Assembly (NCBI GenBank): GCA_008704415.1
Contig: VXIS01000036.1
Coordinates: 62,001-126,000, forward strand
Reading direction: 5' to 3'
Origin: Sphaerosporella brunnea
Lineage: Eukaryota; Ascomycota; Pezizomycetes; Pezizales; Pyronemataceae
Length of the DNA: 64,000 bases
The notes below the pieces were generated by a model that saw nothing but the letters and a program-made list of their open reading frames with translations, was not told the DNA's origin and did no database searches. A program made the translations under genes and the position numbers. How positions within the stretch are numbered: the first letter of the stretch is position 1; the number at the start of each line of letters is the position of its first letter. Below are positions 10,500-21,364 of this stretch, piece by piece.

Positions 10500-13400
10500 T
10501 CATACTTGTGGCCTCTCTGGCCACTTGCCTACATGCGTGCTAGCCAAGAAGCCCAGGACGGCTTCTGTACATCTTGCGTCTGCCAGGACTCTGGCCACAG
10601 GGGTGGAGGTCCTCTTCCATCCCTCCTTGTCTCCTACCTTCGTCGCCAGACCTATAGCCCTCCATAGGACATCCTGCTCTTTCTGCCACTTGGCGCACCT
10701 CTTCATGAGGTGTTCCCTGGTCTGTTTGGGGGCTTTGCGGCACCACCAACATCTGTCGTCCATCCGACGGCCTGTCCACATCAGGTATGGGGCTGTGGGT
10801 GCCTTATGGAGACGGAGCTGGAAGTACCGGGACGCCAGAGCCTTCGGGGCCTTAGCCGCAGTTTTGTCCCATTTCGCCTTTCGTTTGTAGTAGGCTTTGG
10901 CCTTGATCTGTCGGCTAAGCCATGCATTCCTATCCTTGGATCTGGCGTCGGTAACTAGACGCCCGATGTGTGCCAGTGATGTGACCGTGATTGTGTGTGG
11001 CCTGTCCAGCCGATCTCTCGCAGCGGCTTTGGCGGCCTGGTCGGCCATCTCGTTGCCGGGGATGCCTTTATGTCCTGGCACCCATCTGTATTCGGTGGTC
11101 CATCCGAGCAGAAGCAGTTCGGTTTCAGCTCGGCGGATGTGTGGTAGCAGCCATTGGCCTGCCCCTGGGTCGCCGTGTCTCAGACGCTTGAGAGCCGCCT
11201 GGACGTCCACAAAGATGTAGACAGTGCCCGACGCGTCCGGAAGGGTCTCTTGTCGGAGTCGGGACCTGACGTGGGTGCTTCGTGATGCCAACTCTAGGCC
11301 AGCCGCGATGCCAAAGAGCTCTGCATCGTAGGCTTCCTTATTGTCGCCTATGTAGCCACTGTTTCGGCACCATTCTTTGATGGTCATGCTGGTACGTGCG
11401 ACTGCGCCGAAGCCGCAGTGGCCGTCTTCTAAGCGTGAGCCGTCCGAGTAGATCGACATGTGATTCTCTGTGGGCTGTTCAAGTGACGCAGCCGTCAGGG
11501 CAGCCGTGGTTTCGTCCTCCTCGATGATGACGCGGCCCGTGGGATGTCGGAGACCTGGTCGGGTAGGCTCTATAATCGTTGGGCGTCCAGGGATCTCCAT
11601 TGCAAGCTTGCCCATGATGTTTGTCGGTTGGATTTTTGGCGCGCCTTCGCCAAAGGCATTGCCGGATACAAACCGAAGCAGGTTGTTGGTGGACTTAACT
11701 TCTGGTTGCTGGTTGCCGTCCGCGTTCTTGACTGCAGCGTTTCGGAGGCGGTGGCCAGCTGGGTTGTTGTCTGGCGTCGCGGCCAAGCGGGCTGCAAAGC
11801 GTCTACGTCTGTGTCGAAGGACTGTCTCCGCGTCTGTGAGTCCGGCTTCGCAGATGAGGGGGCCGATGGCTGAAGTTGGTAGGGCGCCCAGCACTGATCT
11901 GGCCTGTCTGTTGAACAGCTTCTGGATGTCGGCGGCGCGCTCTCTTTGGCCGTCAAACCACAGCTCGGTTCCATACAGAGCGACAGATTGCACTGCTGCA
12001 ATCTGAATGCGTCATACGTTCTCTGTGCACAGCCCCAGCTTTCCCGTCAGGGATCGGATTCTGGCTTCTGCAGCTCTGGCCTTGCCCAGTCTGACGTTGT
12101 GGTGGTGTTGAAGGGTCAGTTTGGAGTCCAGAAAGACCCCAAGCCAGCGTGTCGCGTGCTTGTTGTAGGGTATCGGTGTACCGGCAACTGTGACCTTCAT
12201 GTCAGGCAGCCTCCGCTTCCGTGTTAATAGGATGGCTTCGGTCTTAGCCACGTCGAAGGCCACTGCGTTTGCGTCTGCCCACCGCAGGCTGGCCGCTGCG
12301 CACCGGTTCAGTGTACCTGTGATGTCTGCTACTGTGTCCCCCGTAGCTACCCATGCGATATCATCTGCGTAGGAGAGTGCAAAGGTTCCTTGGACGGCCT
12401 TCTCCACCTCAGGAAAGAGACCAGACAGGTATATCGCGAAGAGGATGGGCGAGATCGGGGATCCTTGTGGCAGGCCTGTTTTGATTGCAGCTGTTTCACT
12501 GAGTTGTCCTTCGACCTTCATCTGGATCTGTCTGTTTTCCATGAAGGAGGCGGTCCATTTGATCAGGCTGTGTGGCGCTCCTAGCTTCATGAGTCTGCGG
12601 ATGAGCACAGCCTTTGACACGTGGTCGAAGGCTCCTTTGACGTCCATTAGTAGGGTACCGACAATGCGTTTCTCCTGCCAAGCTTCCTGGGCATGATCCA
12701 TCAAGATTGCTACAGCATCTACAGCCGCTCTGCCGCGTCTGCTGCCGAATTAGCCTTCGTGTAGCCAGCCGCCTGCTTCTGCGGCTTGTGTCAGCCTGCC
12801 TGTGACCACCCGTTCGACCACCTTGCCTAGGCAGCATAGAAGGGATATGACGCGGTGGGATCGTGCTTTAGAGTAGTCGTCCTTGCCAGGTTTGGGTATG
12901 ACGACACCAGTGGCCTGACGCCAAGGCAGCGGTTGGTGACCTTGCTACACGCACGCGCGTACGAGGCTTGTGATCCTGGCGGGGTCCCATTTGTAGACGA
13001 GCCTGACTGCTGGGGGGCCCAGTCTGTCTGGTCCAGCCGCTGAGCGGGAGGCTTGCGCATAGCATGCCCGTTCGACCTCCTTGTCTGAGACGTGTGTGTC
13101 ATTGAACAGTTCGTCAAGCTCCCGTGGTGACCAGTCGTCTGGCGGAGGCTCTGGAAAGGCTTGTCGGGCCATCATGTCGCTCTTTTCCCTGGTGGTGGTG
13201 GCGATCAGACCATCTTGGCCCATGAGTATCCCTCCCCCGGCCATTGTCGGGGCGCCGTTGGTGTACCTCAGTGCTTTCCAGGTGTCTTCTGGTCCAGCGT
13301 TCTGGAGGAAGGAGGCCCAATGCTCTCGCTTTGCCTTCCTGATGGCACTTCTCAGTGCTCTTCGTGCGTTTTTGACGGCCTGGCGGGATGTGCCTTGGCG

Positions 13401-14366
13401 TCTGCGGAGGGATCGTTTGACAGCGCTGAGCACCCGGCGCAACTCGTCGATGTCTGAATTCCACCAGCGCTTGGAGCGTGCGCATAACCGCAGTGGTTTG
13501 ACGTGTTGCTGGAGGACTGTAGTGATGGCTGTGGAAATCCATGTGGCTTCCTGGTTGAGCGCTGTTGTCGAGGAGTCAAGCTGAGTGATTGGCCTGAGTG
13601 CAGCTAGTTTTCCCCACGTGGATTCGGCTTCCTTTAGTTGCTCTTCCGTCATGCCATTGATGTCCCAGCCAGTGACTTCGTTGCTGGTTTGGTTGGAAAG
13701 ATGGGGGTTTCCTTCGAGGCATGACCACGCTAATAGCTGGTGGTCGGAACCAGTCTCGAACTCAGGCAGACCCGCGGCCCAGTTGTTAATAGTGATGCCG
13801 CTCGACATGGTGAGGTCTAGGATAGCTGGTTGGGCTCCTCGATCACAGGTGGGGGTATCGTCGTTCCATATGGTTAGCTCATGGCGGTCAATGAGCGCCT
13901 CGAGCCAAGCGTTGTTGCGGTTGGATTGGCAAGTGGGGTCCCATCGTACGCTGTGTGCATTGAAGTCACCCGCTAGGATGACTTTGTCTGTGTTCATGAT
14001 GGCTGTCCAGTTTTCCAGCCGGCTGGGTCGTTGGCTGGTGAAAGCCTCGTTGACAACGTTCAGCTTGAATTGATCATATACGTTGATAATGCGGCATTGC
14101 GCGCCGGATGGCGCTGTCGCGTCGATGACCATTACATCGCCGGCATTGGATACCAGCTCGGAGCGGACGGTGAAGTTGGTCTTAGAGTCGATGCGTACGG
14201 CGGCCCAGGTTCTGCCTGAACCGTATATCCGGAAGGCCTGGTGCGATATGCGGTAGCTCGGAGGTTCTTGTATAAGCACTAGATCTGTCTTGGTGCGGAC
14301 TGCGATTTCTAAACAGGCCTGTAGAACTGGTCCAGACCTGTTAACGTTGTGTTGAATGCAGCGCAT
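10500..14366 (-). pseudogene. LINE ORF2: endonuclease, RT, RNase H (3 premature stops)
   Basis: One continuous frame of 1,289 codons runs from ATG 14366 to the stop at 10500, interrupted by TAG at 12947-12945, TAA at 12752-12750 and TGA at 12014-12012. The N-terminal apurinic-type endonuclease has QEPP, GDFNAHS and SDHQLL motifs. The reverse transcriptase carries GLPQGSPISPILFA and the catalytic YADD box (YADDIAW). RNase H shows IYSDGSR, EAYDAELFGI, IFVDVQAAL and GNEMADQAA with all four acidic positions present. A final CCHC-type motif (CWWC...H...C) follows. The family cuts target DNA and copies the RNA at the nick. All three stops can be explained by single C-to-T changes: CAA to TAA in HEGQFGS, CGA to TGA where the 26.8-kb relative keeps CGG, and CAG or CGG to TAG. 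The start overlaps the ORF1b stop as TAATG. Confidence 0.93.
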
Positions 14367-15910
14367 TATAATTCTTCTGCCTCCGGCGTGGCCGGGACTG
14401 ACTGTGCGGGTGCTGGCATGTCTGACGCATCGGTCATGGCGTCGTCTGTGTCGGAGTCTGGGACATCGACGGGGCTAGGGGCAGCCGGCTGGGAGATAAG
14501 TCGAGGCCGTGGGGTGTCAGCAATGGTGATTCTGCCGGCCTTGGCAGGTTGGTTTGTTGTGGCCTCCTTAGGCCCGATCGGGGTGGTGTTGGCTCCGGAT
14601 ATGGGGTCGTTAGCACCTGATCTGGTTGGCGTGAACTTGGCCTTCTTTATAGCCTCTTTTTTCTTGGGGCACATATCGCTCTTTGCCGAGTGTTTCCCCT
14701 TACAGTTGGGACACTTCAGAGTCGATGCGGAGTGCTTGCAGATCCGCCCAGGGCGTTTATCACACTCGGCACAGCCTAGGACATTGCATGTGTGTGCAGT
14801 TGTTAGGTGGGGGCGGCTGCAGTGTGCGCATCTCGGTGGAGCCTGTATGGTCCCACTGCCGCAGTTGACCGCTAGGTGGCCCCAGCCGGAGCAGTGGTCG
14901 CAGAAAGCATCGGGGCCCACCCTCAAATAGGGTTCAGCTCGTAAGCATCGTCCTGCCAGGAAGAGGCCTTTTCGGATTGCGTGTATGGCTGTACCGCGAT
15001 CTTTAACAGCGAAGGCCACTGAGGAGGCTCGGATGCTGCCGTCGTTGGTGCGTTGTTTGACCGTGAGCTCATTAGCTAGCCAGCGGACACTCATTGGGAT
15101 GTCGAGTCCGTCATTGTCTGTCATCAGGTCCTTCTTGAGCTTGTCAAGCTTGCCGATGTAGCGCCGGGTGTCCACACCGTGGACCTTGATTCTGGTCCAT
15201 TCCTCGTTGGGACCAACTGCGACTATAGCCGAGTCCAGCCGCCTTGACGCTGTGAGGATGACGTCGCTAAAGGTGCATACCTGCACTGCGGTGGCTGAGG
15301 GGTACGATAGGGCGGTGACCGTGCCCTTGCGGTTTTGGGTCACCTTGACTATGCGGATGAAGCCGGGAGCTCGTTTGGCAGCTAGTGCATCGTTGATGGC
15401 GCGCACAAGGTTAGCGCCGTAGTTGGCATTGACGGGGTGTTGTGAAGCGCCTTCCTCGCGGGTCAGGATGATCGTCCGGGCACGATCAGGCACGTCCTTG
15501 TCGGCAGGTTTCAGGGCGGGGACTGGTGCGTTGGTAGTGGGTGGTGGCGTCGCTTTGGGAGCCTTGTGGGTCTTCTTCTTGACAACGGCCGTCCAGGATC
15601 CGTCCTCCCTGGAGGTGTCGGCTTGGATTGGTTTGTCTGCTGCTCTGAAGGTGCTGGGCTTCGAGGCGAGGGCCGGCTTGGGGTTCCGTTTCGTGGTAGG
15701 GTTGGTTGCATTGTTGGCGGTGTTGGTTGCAGAGACAGTGGCCGGGCGTTTGAGGATTTCTGGGGGTCTATCCTGTGTCATCTGGTGGGGCTGGCTGTCG
15801 GTTCTGGGGGGTGCATGCTGGGACGCTACGAGAGGCTCCCCCTTCTTCAGTTGGGCTAACTGGGTTAGCAGCTGGAGTTCCGCAGCGTGCTCCTCCTCGG
15901 TCCTGTTCAT
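14366..15910 (-). CDS. LINE ORF1b, nucleic-acid-binding protein with CCHC knuckles
   Basis: This is a 514-aa frame from ATG 15910. The N-terminal half is basic and rich in Pro, Ala and Thr. The C-terminal half has a gag-like knuckle CDHCSGWGHLAVNC (C-x2-C-x4-H-x4-C) followed by two further Cys/His clusters (CAHC..H..C and CPNC..H..C). The family role is binding element RNA in a ribonucleoprotein. Its ATG overlaps the ORF1a stop as ATGA, and its TAA overlaps the ORF2 ATG as TAATG. That arrangement is expected if downstream frames are translated by termination-reinitiation. The frame is intact. Confidence 0.85.
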   Translation of the reverse strand: MNRTEEEHAAELQLLTQLAQLKKGEPLVASQHAPPRTDSQPHQMTQDRPPEILKRPATVSATNTANNATNPTTKRNPKPALASKPSTFRAADKPIQADTSREDGSWTAVVKKKTHKAPKATPPPTTNAPVPALKPADKDVPDRARTIILTREEGASQHPVNANYGANLVRAINDALAAKRAPGFIRIVKVTQNRKGTVTALSYPSATAVQVCTFSDVILTASRRLDSAIVAVGPNEEWTRIKVHGVDTRRYIGKLDKLKKDLMTDNDGLDIPMSVRWLANELTVKQRTNDGSIRASSVAFAVKDRGTAIHAIRKGLFLAGRCLRAEPYLRVGPDAFCDHCSGWGHLAVNCGSGTIQAPPRCAHCSRPHLTTAHTCNVLGCAECDKRPGRICKHSASTLKCPNCKGKHSAKSDMCPKKKEAIKKAKFTPTRSGANDPISGANTTPIGPKEATTNQPAKAGRITIADTPRPRLISQPAAPSPVDVPDSDTDDAMTDASDMPAPAQSVPATPEAEEL

Positions 15911-16665
15911 GATTTCTGCCTCCTCTTCTTCGGTAGTACCATTCCATAATTGCGTCCAGGTGAGGGTGCCGCAGCTGGAGCCGCAGGCGCAGTTGCCCTG
16001 GGTTTGGAGGCGGGGTGCCTAGGTGCTTGGGGGCTGATCGTGCGATGGGCCGGTGGCTGCACGGTTGGTCGTTGCTGTGCCGCGACCACGCGTTCCAGCT
16101 CTTCCACCTTCGCGACGAGCGGTCCGGTGATATCAGCAATCATTTGGAGCACGCGGTTCGCGTGCGTCTCAAAATTAGAGCTCAGTTGGTCTAGGTGGCC
16201 AGCTAGGGCCTCTCTGATGGTGTCGCGGATAGTGGAGTCCACTAGTCTGACGTAGCCGGGTGTTTCTTCGTATCGCCGTTTCTTAGGTTGGGCGGGTGGG
16301 CTGTCGAAGGTGGTGGGGGTGCTGGAAAAATTCAGGTTTGCCGAGGCGGCCTCTGTTAGGCTGCGTGTCATCGCGCGTGTCATGCGCGGGGCGTTCAAGG
16401 CCCCGAGGGCCGGCGGGGACGGGGTCGGAGCATAGCTGGCCAGGGGTTCTGCGTGCGTGGGTGCAGTGACGGGCGTGGGTGCAGTGTCGGGCGCGGGTGC
16501 GGTGGCAGCAGGAACGGCCGTCGCAGGGGTCAGGATCGGTTCAGACCATTGTGAGACGCCCTGAAGGTCGACTTCCATGTCGTCCGCTTTGTTTACGTCG
16601 GCCATTTGGGACGACTCGATCGGGTCGGATGGGTCCTCCAAAGGAGGAGCGGCGTTCGGGTCCAT
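15907..16665 (-). CDS. LINE ORF1a, Ala/Pro-rich protein with helical region
   Basis: The frame begins at ATG 16665 (MDPNAAPPLEDPSDP) and codes 252 aa; it is open further upstream but only to a TTG. The first half is acidic and rich in Ala, Pro and Thr. The middle (about TPGYVRLVDSTIRDTI through VAKVEELERVVAAQQ) is strongly helical and may form a coiled coil. The C-terminus is basic (PKKRRQKS), possibly a nuclear signal. Most Tad-like elements have one ORF1, so this may be a split ORF1 or a separate extra protein. The ATGA junction with the next frame favours a real, translated unit. Confidence 0.72.
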   Translation of the reverse strand: MDPNAAPPLEDPSDPIESSQMADVNKADDMEVDLQGVSQWSEPILTPATAVPAATAPAPDTAPTPVTAPTHAEPLASYAPTPSPPALGALNAPRMTRAMTRSLTEAASANLNFSSTPTTFDSPPAQPKKRRYEETPGYVRLVDSTIRDTIREALAGHLDQLSSNFETHANRVLQMIADITGPLVAKVEELERVVAAQQRPTVQPPAHRTISPQAPRHPASKPRATAPAAPAAAPSPGRNYGMVLPKKRRQKS

Positions 16666-16888
16666 AATGGCTGCGCGTTCAGTAGTTCCTTCCTGGCGCG
16701 GCAGGGGTCGCGGGATCGCGTCGCGCGCCCTTATTTTACGGTTTTGCTTGCGCGCTCTTGAGCGGCAAGCGAGCGTGAAGCTTGAGTGTTGTTCGCGATA
16801 ACGGTTTGAGGCCAATCAGAGTTCGACACGTAGCGGCTTGGCGTTTCCAAGCACGATGCGTGTGGTTGTCGGAGGTGTGTGACGTGCG

Positions 16889-16902
16889 GTGCCGTCCTAG
16901 CT
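16889..16902. repeat. LINE target-site duplication, 5' side
   Basis: This is the exact second copy of GTGCCGTCCTAGCT, next to the LINE 5' end. Confidence 0.9.
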
Positions 16903-18125
16903 GCAGCTGGTGGAGGCAGATGCAAAAGCATGAGACATATACCGACCAGATTGAGCCCCATGTGGCCACTCGGTTGCAACGTGTGTGTGTGTCAATTTTG
17001 CGCCGACATGTAATGACTTTTTCCGAAACCACGTCTAGTGCTGAACTGGGCAGGCCAATATGTACCAAAAATCACGGCTTCGCAGTCTAGCAACGGAATG
17101 ATATTTGCCGCAACCGAGCTGCGGTCCAAGTTTCCAGGACCAGGTCTTTCAACAGATTGCCTCTGAGGTTTCGCTCATCGCATGTCGTTCCAGTTGCACC
17201 TATCACCATGGTCCCCACATTAGCCCAACCGTACTTGCACAGGGACCCCGCACAGGCGGTAATTTTTGAGGAGCAGGCGAAACACATGTTAGATAGAGTA
17301 TTTATGTTTTTTGTTCTGGTCGTGTATACGTCTAGTTGTTTTCCAATCCATGCTCGTGAATTGAACCTCACTAGCAGCTGTTCATCGCTATGACAAGGTT
17401 CTCTGCATGCGATTCTAATTCTCCGATGATCTGTTGTAGTTGTAGAGCGTTGGAAAACTCAAATATTCTCTTAACCAGAAAACACCCACTTAAAAGCCCC
17501 TGCAAGTGGGCACTGTGCTGCCAGCTGCCGAACTCAAATTACATACCTTCCAGAGGAGCGAATCTTCAGGTAAGGCTTTGGCGGCATTGTGGGAGAGGTT
17601 CCATTGAGTTAGCCTCAAAACAATCTTTCAGCTTCAGCTGAACATATTTTACCTCAATAAGTGTCTGAAGTGCTAGATAGGATACATACTTGTATCGATG
17701 TGCTTCCCCGACGCTAGCTGTAGGAAAGCTCTGCGACCGACGAACCAAGTACATACCGTGGTCACAGCCCAAAACGATCCTGTATGTCCGGGCCTCAAAA
17801 GTCCTTGATCTGCATACCAACTCCAGCTCGTCCACCGCTCGCATAGTCCACTAATAACCCAACGGCTGCTCAAGTGCCCACGTTTTCAACGGACGACACG
17901 ACGATCTTAGCATAGAACCGTAGGTAAATCCCCAAACTTTAAAGGCGCTCGGTCCCCAAAACGAGTCGCTACTACTAGAATCTACGTACTGGTCATCGAT
18001 TGACAACGAAACTTTCCTTATTCCGACTCTCAGGCAGGGTGGCGTCAGGCTTTGGAAGCAGTCTTTGGTTTGGGCCTTTGAAACGTTGAATCTGAACCGG
18101 CTGTCATCCCAGGGTCGTTGCAACG
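16903..18125. other. Intergenic upstream of the 7-TM gene
   Basis: No gene was recognised. A 94-codon minus-strand frame at 17087-17371 contains several cysteines but has no signal peptide or known motif. Overlapping frames at 17673-18183 are shadows. Confidence 0.4.
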
Positions 18126-19527
18126 ATGGGAGAACCGGAGAATCTTGGGCCTTCGGTACTGGGGACGTTGTTTTCCTTGACATCCCTTTCCACGATAATT
18201 GTGGGGCTACGGTGAGTTAAATGGTGTAATTTCTTACCATGATCGATTGCACAGTGAGAATATTTAGCTGATAGAGGTTTCCAGATTGTATTGTCGTTCG
18301 ACAATCATCAAAAGCGTGACGATCGATGACTACCTAATCGCCTTCGCATTGGTATGATCGCTGGTTTTAGAATGTCAGCTTGCTCTTTGCGAAAAAAAAA
18401 TCACTAACTGGAATATGGCAGATCAACGCTTGGGGACTCGGCGTCAGCAATTATTATCACGTCTACTACGGCACAGGAACACATGCGGCGCAAATCACGG
18501 ACTACACCAAGATTATCGTTCCCACGTTGAAGCTGTGGTACGCATATCAACTTCAATATCTCCTGGTTCTTTACTTCGTCAAGATGTCCATTTTGTGCTT
18601 CTACAGTCGTTTGTCACCAAAGAAGGGGTATCGGTGGTGTGTGTATGGACTGGGAGTTATCATCACGACCTACACCATTGCCATGTTATTTGTCAACGTG
18701 AGTTTCTCCAAGCCCGGCGAAATCGAACTCTTCCACCCTGACGGATCATAGATTTTCGAGTGTCCTGGTGACATTTCGAGAGCGTGGCATCCCAGCTTCC
18801 CCCAAGGCTGCAACAATCTGGTGATCGTCTACTACGCGATGGCAGCCTTCAACATCACCACGGATATCTTGATTTTCTTGCTGCCTTTACCGACAGTGCT
18901 AGCGCTGCAAGTAAACAATCGCAAACGTGGAGCGTTGCTTCTTATCTTCTCTATCGGAAGTCTCGCCATCATCGCCAGTATCGTCCGCATCAACGCGCTG
19001 GTCAAGTACCAGGATGCAGCCCAGAATGCTGGCGACGTTCCATGTTCGTCTACACCTGTGACCCTACATCCCTCGGCGCTGACTCACATGTTTCAGACGT
19101 AGCAGCTTACATCCTGATCTGGACGCAAGTCGAAATCAACATGGCGATATCATCGGCTTCGGCACCATCTCTAAAACCGCTCGTGACGACGATTCTTGGC
19201 GGCTCCACATTCCAAAAGTCTACGGGGATGTACGGCAAAACAGGCTCCAACAGCGGCAGCAAAAATCTTTCCACTCCCGAGGCCCGGCATCGCATCAGTT
19301 CGCATCGTATCTACGGACCCCGCTCGAAGGGAAACGAAATCCAGATGGGGAACTACAAGAGCACTATCACTTCCACGGCTGGACACAGTAGCAGCGCCAA
19401 CACCAGTCAGGAGAATATCATTGGCACTCAAATCCTGAGAACTACTGACGTGAAGGTTGATGTCGAGATGGGGAGAGGGAAAAATGACTCTGAAGACAGT
19501 CTGAGGAGGCTAGAGTTTGGAGTGTAG
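18126..19527 (+). CDS. Fungal rhodopsin-like 7-TM integral membrane protein
   Basis: Exons are 18126-18211, 18285-18351, 18422-18697, 18752-19043 and 19097-19527, giving 383 aa; introns are 73, 70, 54 and 53 nt with GT..AG ends and CTGAC-like branch sites. The product belongs to the fungal rhodopsin-domain integral membrane family (PTH11-related receptors and CFEM-less relatives), which sit in the plasma membrane and are mostly of unknown ligand. TM1 is LGTLFSLTSLSTIIVGLR, followed by the family hallmark R-x-Y-x-R (RLYCRS) and DDYLIAFAL. Further hydrophobic segments include VYGLGVIITTYTIAMLFV, LVIVYYAMAAFNITTDILIF and LLLIFSIGSLAIIASIV, then WTQVEINMAI..PSLKPL. The cytoplasmic tail of about 120 residues is Ser/Thr-rich. 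The first two exons are short and were found by frame continuity, so they deserve RNA confirmation. Confidence 0.88.
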
Positions 19528-20018
19528 TTAGCCAGCAAAAGGAGGGACATATAGAATATTTTTAATCGGCGTCCTGGTGGATCCCCGGCTGGTATTTTCT
19601 TTTGTTTGTTTTCACTTTATCACACTGCAAGTACTGCTCGTGCTCAGCGGGATTCCATTTGTTTGCTACGGTCCTCATGTCTGGAAATCACTGCGAATAG
19701 TAATGATTATCGAACCAATTCGCAGAGTCTGCAGATGGATCGATGATCATGATCTTCCGCCGCTCGCAGAAGCTTCCATCGATCCTGCTAAAATCGGTCC
19801 CTGACTTCGACCCCGGTCCCCAGCTAGAGTAGTTGACGATGCAACTATAACAAGGCGCCGAAAAAAAAACTTCTGCATCGCGACACGCAGGATGGCACAG
19901 TTGCCAATTGGCCAGGGGAGATGGCGGCAACTCCGTCCACCCATCGCCCAGACGACCAGAACAAAACCGCAGTCCGGACGCCAGTTTGGCTGACCTCTGA
20001 ATCCATGAAGTTTCGGAA
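19528..20018. other. Intergenic, nothing seen
   Basis: No gene or repeat was recognised between the 7-TM gene and the next repeat element. Confidence 0.4.
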
Positions 20019-20459
20019 GCGTTGCGACAGGGGTGAGGACAGCTTACCTCTTTAAGGCAGTCCTTTTGTGCTTACCATGCAACTTCAAATTTTTAATTCA
20101 ACTTCATCGCCAGCCCACTCAACACCACAATTTATTCACCACTTGCCGTCTATTGCATCTGATTCGCCTAGTAGATTGCTTTCTATTACTGCCAAAACCA
20201 AATAAAAATGTGGTGGTTTGATGAAGTTGATTTTTGTGTTTTTCCCATACAAAGAGCAGTCGGAGGAAAAAGTACCTCTCCACGCCATATGCTGCTTCAT
20301 CTCACTATAACAAGAATACCGCAACATCTCCAAGAAAATAAAAGGTGTCCTCGCTTGAGAATTTGTGGCTTCGAATTTTAAAATTTTTGTGTTGTCGTTG
20401 AGTTATTCAGTTCTGAATTTAGAGACGTTTGTGTGGTGGTTTGTCCCCTGTCGCAACGC
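20019..20459. mobile_element. AT-rich MITE with perfect 15-bp TIRs
   Basis: GCGTTGCGACAGGGG at 20019-20033 and its exact reverse complement at 20445-20459 bound 441 bp of visibly AT-rich sequence with no coding potential. The flanks carry ATGAAGTTTCG (left, three bases outside the end) and ATGAAATTTCG (right), which may be a decayed duplication of about 11 bp. A related end (TGCGACAGGGG-GTGAGCACA, then CTCTTTAAGGCA) is found near 37037-37095, so the family has more than one member here. Confidence 0.62.
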
Positions 20460-21364
20460 ATGAAATTTCGCACCACTCGGGTTCCGCCGATTATCAAGGG
20501 GCATTACTCAGCGAAAATTTTGATTCGCAAATGGGCCGAACAGTCATCGAATTTGCTCATCTGCGAGGGCCAGGGAGGGTCACTGTCGCTCACTCGGCCT
20601 GCATTGGGTTACAAAACGCCTACCACTACTTTCAGCCCAGCTTTCCCAAGGCATTGTTCAGGGAAATATCTTTCCCATGCAATCCGCCGCAGTTGTCAGG
20701 ATAGCCCATTTCCTCAAGAAACGGTTCTCACAAAAGACAGCAAACCCTATCGCGGACTATGAACAGTGGAGTCGTATCTTGAACATAACGAAATTCCGTC
20801 TCCCCATATTCTGGGTGCAGAGATAACCCTAGAGAACCTGACTAAAAGACACAGATGCATCACTGGATGTCACTCGGCGAGACTCGGGAACTCCCCCCTT
20901 CTCCGTAGCTAACGTTGTAACCCCGATCCGGTATACACTCGATTTCCCATATAAACACCGATTGAGAAATTCTCGGGAAACATTTTCTGTGGGATGCTGC
21001 AGCATGCATACCTAAGTTCTTCTCCGGACGGCGCCAGTGACTTTGAGCCTGAGGTTTCGCTGTTCACCATGCCTGCATCAATGAGTGTTCAGATGCTGAT
21101 AATGGGTGGCAGGAAGATAGTATACCCTTCTGCTCTCCCCACTTGGTTAAAGAGGACATGGGGCGAGACTAAATCCCTTAGATGTGAGCGGAGGAAAGGA
21201 AACAGAAAACTGGGTTTATTCGTGTAATATTTCACGGAATTTATTCTTGCATATGGTCACAAATGAAACCTGGAACTTTCTTTGTCATTGACATCATCTC
21301 AGAACTCCTTCTCGCTCTCTCTCCAATGGGTTTCAGTGTCCCCCCTTCCCTTTGCAATTTGCCT
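20460..21364. other. Intergenic, nothing seen
   Basis: This region lies downstream of the minus-strand metalloprotease. Short frames only; nothing was recognised. Confidence 0.4.

Larger units (their letters stand above)
10300..16888 (-). mobile_element. Full-length Tad-like LINE (non-LTR retrotransposon)
   Basis: The element is 6,589 bp, reads on the minus strand and is flanked by an exact 14-bp duplication, so both ends are defined. Order: 5' UTR of about 220 nt, ORF1a, ORF1b with CCHC knuckles, ORF2 with apurinic endonuclease, reverse transcriptase, RNase H and a final CCHC motif, then a 3' UTR ending in a short hairpin and an A-rich tail. RNase H after RT and a knuckle-bearing ORF1 fit the Tad/I group of fungal LINEs. 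Three in-frame stops in ORF2 make this copy non-autonomous, but there is no frameshift, so it is probably fairly young. Long plus-strand frames across it are antisense shadows. Confidence 0.93.

Noticed and set aside
11470..16022. Long plus-strand open frames of 100-200 codons across the LINE
   Set aside because: They lie antisense to LINE ORFs, have no domain and arise from GC-rich codon composition.
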